A stretch of 5,783 nt of DNA from Hyphomicrobiales bacterium (GTDB taxonomy: Bacteria; Pseudomonadota; Alphaproteobacteria; Rhizobiales; Xanthobacteraceae). Position numbers and translations under genes: made by a program. The stretch covers positions 1 to 5,783 of the forward strand of contig JAKFYO010000226.1 of the NCBI GenBank assembly GCA_021730825.1. The letters are read 5' to 3'. The notes beneath the pieces are model-generated. The model saw only the letters and a program-made list of their open reading frames with translations. It had not been told where the DNA came from and ran no database searches. Shown here piece after piece: positions 1 to 4,670 of this stretch. Every line of letters begins with the position of its first letter. Positions within the stretch are counted from its first letter, which is position 1.

Positions 1-75
1 TTCGCGGCCCTGAAACGCGAGAAGGCGCCTGCGGAAATCGACGCATCCGTTTCCGAAGAATGGGCTTCGGCTTAA
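1..75 (+). CDS. C-terminal end of an unidentified protein (partial)
   Basis: Frame 1 is open from the window edge to a TAA at 73-75 and encodes 24 residues ending in SVSEEWASA. Codon choice (mostly G or C in third position) matches the neighbouring genes, which supports real coding. The visible tail is charged and alanine-rich, with no recognisable domain, so I cannot name a function. The gene converges with the hydrolase on the other strand, and the two stop codons overlap within TTAA at 72-75. The frame could be open by chance over so short a stretch, so confidence is moderate. Confidence 0.55.
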   Translation, partial: FAALKREKAPAEIDASVSEEWASA

Positions 76-863
76 GCCGCACTCACTTCCGCCGCGAGTT
101 CATCCACCGTCTTCAGCAACCGCTCGATGTCTTCCGGCCGCGACAGGCGATGATCGCCGTCTTTGACGAGCGTCATCGTGACGTCGTCCTGTGCGAGACA
201 AGAGACGAGTTTCATCGCGTGCTGCCACGGCACGTCCGGGTCCATCACGCCCTGTAAAATGCGGACCGGACACTTCACCTCGATCGGCCTGCCCAAGAGA
301 AGATGCTTGCGCCCGTCTTCGATGAGCGCCTTCGTGATCGGATAAGGGTCGTCGCCATAGGCCGAAGGGCGCTCCCACTTTCCAGTCTTTTCGATCTGCG
401 CACGAACTTCTTCCGAAAAATTTTTCCACATCAGTTCTTCGGTGAAATCGGGCGCCGGCGCGATCAGGACAAGTCCTGCGAGTTTTGCGCCTGGCGCGAG
501 CAATGGATCATTCGCTAACGCGCGCGCGAGCAGGAGCGCCATCCATCCGCCCATCGAGGAGCCCACCACGATCTGCGGACCTTTCGCGCGATGCGTGAAT
601 ACCGCGAGCGCGTCTTCGAGCCACGAAGAAATGGTGCCGCCGTCGAATTTTTCGCTGCTTTCGCCGTGACCCGAATAATCGAAGCGGATCGAGGCGCGGC
701 CGGTCTTCACCGCATGTTCGTCCAATGCGACAGCCTTGGTGCCCTTCATGTCGGAGGCAAAGCCGCCGAGCCAGAACAGGCCGGGCGCAGTTCCTTCGCG
801 CGCACGAATAGCGATGCGGCGCGGCGGGTTACCTACGGATAGATATTCGGGTTCGCTGCTCAT
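72..863 (-). CDS. alpha/beta hydrolase, ABHD10-like (serine esterase/thioesterase)
   Basis: This 263-residue protein has a complete serine hydrolase triad. The nucleophile elbow is GSSMGG (Ser103 in G101-x-S-x-G105), the acid is probably Asp208 in QGVMDPDVP, and the base is His238 in GDHRLS. The blocks GTKA (41-44), IRFDYSGHGESS (59-70), GPQIVVGSSMGGW (95-107), WERPSAY (163-169) and CPVRILQG (198-205) recall human ABHD10, a mitochondrial enzyme reported to hydrolyse acyl glucuronides and S-acyl cysteines. That comparison is from memory. No signal peptide or membrane segment is visible, so a cytoplasmic location is likely. The ATG at 861-863 is preceded on its own strand only by a weak GGCAAAG ribosome site. 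The gene is transcribed away from the glycosyltransferase and looks monocistronic here. The fold and triad are secure; the substrate is unknown. Confidence 0.93.
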   Translation of the reverse strand: MSSEPEYLSVGNPPRRIAIRAREGTAPGLFWLGGFASDMKGTKAVALDEHAVKTGRASIRFDYSGHGESSEKFDGGTISSWLEDALAVFTHRAKGPQIVVGSSMGGWMALLLARALANDPLLAPGAKLAGLVLIAPAPDFTEELMWKNFSEEVRAQIEKTGKWERPSAYGDDPYPITKALIEDGRKHLLLGRPIEVKCPVRILQGVMDPDVPWQHAMKLVSCLAQDDVTMTLVKDGDHRLSRPEDIERLLKTVDELAAEVSAA

Positions 864-961
864 CTTTGCCGCGTAATATGCCGACGAAGTGAAGGCAAGC
901 CGCCTTGCGATTGCCGCATCGGGATTTTAGAACCCGAAGCGTGACGACTCCAGCCGCCAAC
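864..961. other. divergent intergenic region between hydrolase and glycosyltransferase
   Basis: This 98-base region lies between two divergent start codons and should carry promoters for both genes. A candidate plus-strand promoter is listed separately. For the minus strand I see a TATTAC box close to the hydrolase start but no well-spaced -35 box. The region also holds overlapping short inverted repeats around 892-908 (AAGGC/GCCTT and GCAAG/CTTGC) and a direct repeat TTGCCGC(G/A)T at 866-874 and 911-919. Any of these could be chance in GC-rich DNA. Confidence 0.5.
905..933 (+). promoter_or_regulatory. candidate sigma-70-type promoter for the glycosyltransferase gene
   Basis: TTGCGA (905-910) matches TTGACA at four of six bases. 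After a spacer of exactly 17 bases, TAGAAC (928-933) matches TATAAT at four of six. Transcription would start near 940, giving a leader of about 22 bases before the ATG at 962, or an almost leaderless message if the GTG at 941 were used. The inverted repeat TCGGG-N9-CCCGA (919-937) flanks the -10 box. This is a pattern match only, with two mismatches in each box. Confidence 0.33.
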
Positions 962-2152
962 ATGAACGAGCGCCCGCTGACCGTGGTCCAGGTCATTCCC
1001 GACCTGCAACCGGGCGGCACCGTCAATCATGCCATCGAAATCGCCGAAGCGCTGACGCGCGCCAAGCACCGCGCCGTCATCGTGTCGGAGGGCGGCAGGT
1101 TAGAAAGTGCTGCGAGCCGCGCGGGTGCCACCGTGATCAAGCTTCCGGTCGCCTCCAAAAACCCGACGCAGATGTACGCGAACGCAAAGAAGCTTGCGGA
1201 ACTCTCGCGCGATCTCGACGCCGATCTTCTGCATGCGCAGAGCCGCGCGCCGGCCTGGAGCTGTCTCGTCGCGAACAAGATTTCGAAGGTGCCGTTCATT
1301 GCGACCTATGACGGCAGCTTCTCGGAGCGCAATCCGCTGAAGCGTTTCTATAACAGCGTGATGGTGCGGGGCGCCCGCGTGATTGCGCCCGGCGAGCGTC
1401 TCGCGAAAATGGTCGAGGAGCGCTACGGCACCGCGCGCGAAAAAATTTCGGTCGTGCCGAACGCGATCGACTTCGAGGCGTTCAATCCCTCGCTGATCGA
1501 TCCGGCCCGCCGCGCATCGCTCGCGAGCGAGTGGGGTCTCGAGGCGAAGGATCGCGTGATCCTCTTGCCCGGACGGCTGACCCGGCCGAAAGCGCCGCAT
1601 CTTCTGGTCGAGGCGGCATCGCGGCTTCGCGAAGCGGGGCTCAAGGATTTTATTTGCGTGTTCGCGGGCGAGCACCCGCAGCGCTCGGGCTATACCGGCG
1701 AACTCTGGGATCAGGTGCATCAGCTCGGTCTCTCGAACCGCATCCGTTTTGCCGGCCACACCGAAGATATGCTGTCGGCCTACTCGCTTGCCGACATCGT
1801 GGTCTGCACTTCCGTCAGTCAAGGCGGCCACCGCCGCGCGGTGCTGGAGGCGCAGGCGATGGGTGTGCCGGTTGCGGTTTCCGACTCCGAGAACGGGGAT
1901 GAAATGGTGCGCGCGGCTCCCTATATCCCGGACGCACGCTCGACCGGTGTTCTTTACCGCTCGGGTGACGCCTCGGAACTCGCGCAAACTCTATTTAAAT
2001 TATTGGCCATGGGCGCGCCTGCCCGCCGCGCCATGGGCGTGCGCGGCCGCGAATGGATCGCCGCGCAGTTCTCGAAAGAGACCTTTTCGACGCGGCTGCT
2101 TGCGGTGTACCGCGACGTCGCGAAGAAACCCGCGCCTAGCAAGCCGATTTGA
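962..2152 (+). CDS. GT4-like (GT-B fold) glycosyltransferase
   Basis: The 396-residue protein has the two-domain layout of family GT4 retaining glycosyltransferases. The N-terminal half starts with a beta strand and glycine-rich loop (TVVQVIPDLQPGGT, 7-20) and contains the acceptor-side block LLHAQSRAPAW (89-99). The linker region has VVPNAIDFEAFNP (164-176). The C-terminal nucleotide-sugar domain has LLPGRLTRPK (201-210), RIRFAGHTEDM (260-270) and LEAQAMGVPVAVSD (295-308). Such enzymes usually extend lipopolysaccharide or other surface glycans at the inner face of the cytoplasmic membrane; donor and acceptor are unknown. Of the family EX7E motif only the second glutamate (Glu296) is present, and Gly288 occupies the place of the first. 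I chose ATG 962 because the conserved core begins a few residues later; GTG 941 is an alternative, and neither has a clear ribosome site. The frame also opens from TTG 905, which would overlap the candidate promoter. Confidence 0.9.
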   Translation: MNERPLTVVQVIPDLQPGGTVNHAIEIAEALTRAKHRAVIVSEGGRLESAASRAGATVIKLPVASKNPTQMYANAKKLAELSRDLDADLLHAQSRAPAWSCLVANKISKVPFIATYDGSFSERNPLKRFYNSVMVRGARVIAPGERLAKMVEERYGTAREKISVVPNAIDFEAFNPSLIDPARRASLASEWGLEAKDRVILLPGRLTRPKAPHLLVEAASRLREAGLKDFICVFAGEHPQRSGYTGELWDQVHQLGLSNRIRFAGHTEDMLSAYSLADIVVCTSVSQGGHRRAVLEAQAMGVPVAVSDSENGDEMVRAAPYIPDARSTGVLYRSGDASELAQTLFKLLAMGAPARRAMGVRGREWIAAQFSKETFSTRLLAVYRDVAKKPAPSKPI

Positions 2153-2270
2153 CTTGCCGCCCGTTTCTCACGATCTTGCCAATGCTTCGCCGAGTAGGGC
2201 CGGTCTTCCCTTGAAGGCTCTGGTTCCGGCGTAACAGCGTTCGTTTTAACAGCTAGAGGAGACTGCCCCC
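2153..2270 (+). promoter_or_regulatory. infC upstream region (118 bases)
   Basis: This gap separates the glycosyltransferase stop from the infC ATT codon. I see no convincing intrinsic terminator: the best inverted repeat, AGGG-N8-CCCT around 2196-2211, is short and followed only by TGAAGG. A weak promoter-like pair is TTGAAG (2211-2216) with TAACAG (2232-2237), but the spacer is only 15 bases. TAACAGC occurs twice, at 2232-2238 and 2247-2253. infC may therefore be read partly from the upstream gene and partly from an unrecognised promoter here. Confidence 0.35.
2257..2261 (+). promoter_or_regulatory. infC ribosome binding site that fixes the ATT start
   Basis: AGGAG lies nine bases before the ATT at 2271, an ideal spacing. 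The first downstream in-frame ATG (2283) is 21 bases away, too far for this site. It is the main evidence for choosing the rare start codon. Confidence 0.8.
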
Positions 2271-2810
2271 ATTCGTCGTCCGATGAGAGCCGCGGCACCC
2301 GTTCAAAAAGATGGCCCGCGCACCAACGAAGATATCCGCGTCCGCGAAGTTCAGCTGATCGATGCCGAAGGCGAGAACCGCGGGACCGTACCGATCCAAG
2401 AAGCAATCCAGATGGCGAAGGACGCGGGCCTCGACCTTGTCGAGATCTCGCCGAACAACAATCCGCCGGTCTGCAAAATTCTGGACAGCGGCAAATTCAA
2501 ATTCCAGGCCCAGAAGAAAGCCGCCGAAGCGCGCAAGAAGCAGAAGACCGTCGAGGTCAAGGAAATCAAACTGCGCCCCGGCATCGACAAGCACGACTAC
2601 GACGTAAAAATGCGGTCGATCCAGCGCTTCTTCGAAGAGGGCGACAAGGTGAAGGTCACGCTTCGCTTCCGTGGCCGCGAAATGGCGCACCAGGAGCTCG
2701 GCTACAAGCTCTTGCAGAAGCTGAAAGAGGACACGACAACAATAGCAAAAGTCGAGATGGAGCCGATGTCCGAAGGCCGCCAGATCGTCATGATCCTGGC
2801 GCCGCGTTAA
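2271..2810 (+). CDS. infC: translation initiation factor IF-3
   Basis: IF-3 binds the 30S ribosomal subunit, prevents premature joining with 50S and checks the start codon-initiator tRNA pairing. The 179-residue product has the usual two domains. The N-terminal domain (about 15-85) includes [32 protein letters not shown] and GKFKF. A lysine-rich helical linker follows (about 82-97), and the C-terminal domain (about 98-179) includes [32 protein letters not shown] and [12 protein letters not shown]. Translation is placed at ATT 2271, giving an (M)RRPMRAAAP start like that of related alphaproteobacteria as I recall them. An in-frame TAA lies at 2247-2249, and ATT is well spaced from AGGAG. A start at ATG 2283 would lose four residues. 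The ATT codon suggests the autoregulation known for E. coli infC. Residue 73 is Ser where many IF-3 proteins have an aromatic residue (the DYGK motif). Confidence 0.97.
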   Translation: MRRPMRAAAPVQKDGPRTNEDIRVREVQLIDAEGENRGTVPIQEAIQMAKDAGLDLVEISPNNNPPVCKILDSGKFKFQAQKKAAEARKKQKTVEVKEIKLRPGIDKHDYDVKMRSIQRFFEEGDKVKVTLRFRGREMAHQELGYKLLQKLKEDTTTIAKVEMEPMSEGRQIVMILAPR

Positions 2811-2843
2811 ACCCGCGTCCGACCCAAATACTTGAAAACCCCC

Positions 2844-2866
2844 GCCGTCTCGTCTATCGAGACGGC
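2844..2866 (+). promoter_or_regulatory. perfect 9-bp stem-loop in the infC-rpmI spacer
   Basis: GCCGTCTCG (2844-2852) pairs without mismatch with CGAGACGGC (2858-2866) around a TCTAT loop. It is followed by CTTCGAGCC rather than a run of T, so it is not a classical intrinsic terminator. It could be an imperfect terminator or attenuator, an RNA processing or stability element, or a protein-binding site. The right arm's CGGC (2863-2866) can instead pair with GCCG at 2873-2876, a weak competing fold. Confidence 0.7.
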
Positions 2867-2914
2867 CTTCGAGCCGACCGGCCATGTCTAGGGCTGCCGT
2901 GGCGGCTTTCGAGC
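2863..2914 (+). repeat. imperfect 12-nt direct repeat CGGCYTTCGAGC, two copies
   Basis: CGGCCTTCGAGC at 2863-2874 and CGGCTTTCGAGC at 2903-2914 differ at one base and lie exactly 40 bases apart. In both copies the CGGC is the right arm of a hairpin, and both left arms begin GCCGT (2844 and 2896). The unit 'hairpin plus YTTCGAGC' is thus duplicated. Confidence 0.6.
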
Positions 2915-2945
2915 GCTCAATTCCGAGCAAATACAGTGACTTAGG

Positions 2946-2957
2946 CGGGCATGCCCG
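2946..2957. repeat. 12-bp perfect palindrome upstream of rpmI
   Basis: CGGGCATGCCCG reads the same on both strands and ends 12 bases before the rpmI ribosome site. As RNA it could form a 4-bp CGGG/CCCG stem with a CATG loop; as DNA it could be an operator half-site pair. GC-rich palindromes of this length can arise by chance. Confidence 0.5.
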
Positions 2958-2969
2958 GCGAAAGTCCAT

Positions 2970-2973
2970 GGAG
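2970..2973 (+). promoter_or_regulatory. rpmI ribosome binding site deciding the start
   Basis: GGAG lies six bases before ATG 2980. It rules against the upstream in-frame ATGs at 2884 and 2968, which would add 32 or 4 residues before the conserved [14 protein letters not shown] start of L35. Confidence 0.8.
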
Positions 2974-2979
2974 AGCAAA

Positions 2980-3180
2980 ATGCCCAAGCTGAAGACCAAG
3001 TCCGGCGCGAAGAAACGCTTCAAGATTTCTTCGACCGGCAAGGTGATCGCCGCCCAGGCTGGAAAACGCCACGGCATGATCAAGCGGACCACGAGCCAGA
3101 TCCGGAAACTGCGCGGCACGCGCGTGATCTCCGAATCCGACGCCGTGCGCGTCCGCAAGATCTTTTTGCCGAACGGCTAA
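2980..3180 (+). CDS. rpmI: 50S ribosomal protein L35
   Basis: This is the 66-residue, highly basic L35 protein of the large ribosomal subunit, at normal length for the family. The N-terminal [17 protein letters not shown] block and the central [19 protein letters not shown] (28-46) are typical; the latter carries the basic residues that contact 23S rRNA. The start at ATG 2980 is set by the GGAG six bases upstream and by family convention. The gene lies 169 bases after infC and 41 bases before rplT, the usual pairing of L35 with L20. Expression is probably controlled jointly with rplT through the structured leader before it. Confidence 0.97.
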   Translation: MPKLKTKSGAKKRFKISSTGKVIAAQAGKRHGMIKRTTSQIRKLRGTRVISESDAVRVRKIFLPNG

Positions 3181-3221
3181 GCGCCGCTCGTTTTCCAAAT
3201 CTGTTCTGAAGGAGATCACTT

Positions 3222-3578
3222 ATGGCACGCGTCAAACGCGGCGTAACTTCACACGCCAAGCACAAGAAAACCTACAAGGCCGCCAAGGGCTTCCGTGGCC
3301 GCCGCAAGAACACCATCCGCACCGCGAAAGCTGCCGTCGACAAGTCGATGCAGTACGCCTACCGCGACCGCAAGGTGAAGAAGCGCACGTTCCGCGCGCT
3401 CTGGATCCAGCGCATCAACGCAGCAGTGCGCGAAGAAGGCCTCGTCTACGGCAAGTTCATCAACGGATTGAACAAGGCCGGCGTCGAAGTCGACCGCAAG
3501 GTGCTCGCGGACCTCGCCGTTCACGAACCGGCGGCGTTCAAGGCCCTTTGCGCACAGGCACGCGCCGCTCTTAACTGA
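3222..3578 (+). CDS. rplT: 50S ribosomal protein L20
   Basis: L20 binds 23S rRNA early in assembly of the large subunit, and in several bacteria it also represses its own operon. The 118-residue protein has the standard length. It begins with the extended basic arm [29 protein letters not shown] (2-30). The globular part follows, with [24 protein letters not shown] (46-68), [26 protein letters not shown] (74-99) and a helical C terminus. A strong AAGGAG (3209-3214) lies seven bases before ATG 3222. pheS follows after only nine bases, so the two are almost certainly co-transcribed. Confidence 0.98.
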   Translation: MARVKRGVTSHAKHKKTYKAAKGFRGRRKNTIRTAKAAVDKSMQYAYRDRKVKKRTFRALWIQRINAAVREEGLVYGKFINGLNKAGVEVDRKVLADLAVHEPAAFKALCAQARAALN

Positions 3579-3587
3579 GCGCGCGCC

Positions 3588-4670
3588 ATGACCGACCACG
3601 CAAAGCTAGAAAACGATCTCGTAACGCAGATCGCGGGCGCGGCTGACGAAGCCGCGCTCGAAGCCGTTCGCGTCTCGGCGCTCGGCAAGAAGGGTTCGGT
3701 CTCCGAATTGCTCAAGGGCCTCGGTGCGATGTCGCCAGAGGAGCGCAAGACGGAAGGCGCGAAGATCAACGCGCTGCGCGACCGCGTATCCGGCGCGTTA
3801 GATAAGAAAAAATCCGAACTGAAAGAAAAAACGATTTCGGCGAAGCTCGCGGCTGACGTTGCCGACGTAACGCTCCCCGTTCGCGCGGCGCCCGCCGAGA
3901 CCGGCCGCATTCATCCGATTTCGCAGGTCGTCGAAGAACTGACTGCGATCTTCGCCGACATGGGTTTCTCGGTTGCCGAAGGTCCGGATGTCGAAACCGA
4001 CTTCTATAATTTCACGGCGCTGAACTTCCCGGCCGGCCATCCGGCGCGGGAAATGCACGACACCTTCTTCTTCCCGCCTAATGCTGCCGGCGAACGCAAG
4101 CTCTTACGCACGCACACCTCGCCGGTGCAGATCCGCTCGATGCAGAAGCAAAAGCCGCCGATCAAGATCATCATTCCGGGCCGCACCTATCGCTCGGACT
4201 CGGACCAGACCCACACGCCGATGTTCCATCAGGTCGAAGGTTTGGTGATCGACAAGAAATCGCACCTCGGGCACCTGAAATGGATTCTCGCTGAGTTCTG
4301 CAAAGCGTTCTTCGAAGTCGACGACGTGAAGATGCGCTTCCGTCCGTCGTTCTTTCCGTTCACCGAACCGTCGATGGAAGTCGACATCCAGTGCGACCGC
4401 TCCGGCGGCGACATCAAGTTCGGTCAGGGCAATGATTGGTTAGAAATTCTCGGCTGCGGCATGGTGCATCCGAACGTGCTGCGTAACTGCGGGCTCGATC
4501 CCGACGAGTATCAGGGCTTTGCCTGGGGCATGGGCATCGACCGCATCGCGATGCTGAAATACGGCATGCCGGATCTGCGTCCGTTCTTCGAGGCGGATGT
4601 GCGCTGGATCGAACACTACGGCTTCCGGCCGCTCGACTTCCCGACGCTTGCGGGAGGACTGAGCACGTGA
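3588..4670 (+). CDS. pheS: phenylalanine--tRNA ligase alpha subunit
   Basis: PheS is the catalytic alpha subunit of the alpha2beta2 class II synthetase that charges tRNA-Phe. The 360-residue protein has the N-terminal tRNA-binding coiled-coil region (about 1-90, with [22 protein letters not shown]) followed by the catalytic core. Visible core blocks are HPISQV (109-114), [12 protein letters not shown] (131-142), RTHTSPVQ (174-181), motif 2 [21 protein letters not shown] (198-218), the substrate-pocket block FFPFTEPS (255-262), [10 protein letters not shown] (289-298) and motif 3 [13 protein letters not shown] (314-326). Ala312 in GFAWG corresponds by motif to the pocket alanine known as Ala294 in E. 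coli. The start lies nine bases after the rplT stop, with only alternating G and C between and no ribosome site, so translation probably depends on coupling to rplT. The 3' end overlaps pheT by GTGA. Confidence 0.98.
   Translation: MTDHAKLENDLVTQIAGAADEAALEAVRVSALGKKGSVSELLKGLGAMSPEERKTEGAKINALRDRVSGALDKKKSELKEKTISAKLAADVADVTLPVRAAPAETGRIHPISQVVEELTAIFADMGFSVAEGPDVETDFYNFTALNFPAGHPAREMHDTFFFPPNAAGERKLLRTHTSPVQIRSMQKQKPPIKIIIPGRTYRSDSDQTHTPMFHQVEGLVIDKKSHLGHLKWILAEFCKAFFEVDDVKMRFRPSFFPFTEPSMEVDIQCDRSGGDIKFGQGNDWLEILGCGMVHPNVLRNCGLDPDEYQGFAWGMGIDRIAMLKYGMPDLRPFFEADVRWIEHYGFRPLDFPTLAGGLST
4652..4657 (+). promoter_or_regulatory. pheT ribosome binding site inside the pheS end
   Basis: GGGAGG within the last codons of pheS lies nine bases before the GTG at 4667. 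It supports that GTG as the pheT start. Confidence 0.75.

Larger units (their letters stand above)
2811..2979 (+). promoter_or_regulatory. rpmI-rplT leader, candidate autoregulatory RNA
   Basis: This 169-base spacer is by far the longest inside the translation cluster and is rich in inverted repeats. In order it holds a perfect 9-bp hairpin (2844-2866), a short hairpin GCCG-TGG-CGGC (2896-2906) and a 12-bp palindrome (2946-2957). Each of the first two is followed by YTTCGAGC. In E. coli and Bacillus, L20 represses its own operon by binding the leader RNA before rpmI or infC; the position here fits such a role, but I cannot show that L20 binds. A weak promoter-like pair, TTGAAA (2832-2837) and CTATCG (2854-2859) with a 16-base spacer, overlaps the first hairpin. 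Confidence 0.5.

Noticed and set aside
415..426. GAAAAATTTTTC palindrome within the hydrolase gene
   Set aside because: It is explained by coding for consecutive Glu/Lys/Asn/Phe-type codons on the minus strand. The A5/T5 runs are too short to argue for slippage control.
905..961. TTG 905 as glycosyltransferase start
   Set aside because: It would place the candidate promoter inside the gene and add 19 residues with no family resemblance. GTG 941 remains possible.
1100..1987. Minus-strand open frame of 295 codons opposite the glycosyltransferase
   Set aside because: It lies wholly inside a well-supported gene, is unusually rich in Arg and His as expected of an antisense shadow, and shows no domain.
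2884..2979. N-terminal extension of L35 from ATG 2884 or 2968
   Set aside because: The frame is open, but the family begins at MPKLKTKSG and a ribosome site stands six bases before ATG 2980. The extension would translate through the palindrome region.
2253..3158. Long minus-strand open frame (301 codons) antisense to infC and rpmI
   Set aside because: It mirrors the codon pattern of the real genes opposite, spans a structured spacer and shows no recognisable domain. GC-rich genes with a strong third-position bias often leave such antisense frames open.
3174..3186. CGGC-TAAGC-GCCG hairpin across the rpmI stop, followed by CTCGTTTT
   Set aside because: The stem has only four base pairs and the T stretch is short, so a terminator between rpmI and rplT is unlikely.
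3249..3599. Minus-strand frame covering almost all of rplT
   Set aside because: It is opposite a certain ribosomal protein gene; its acidic composition is the mirror of the basic L20 codons.
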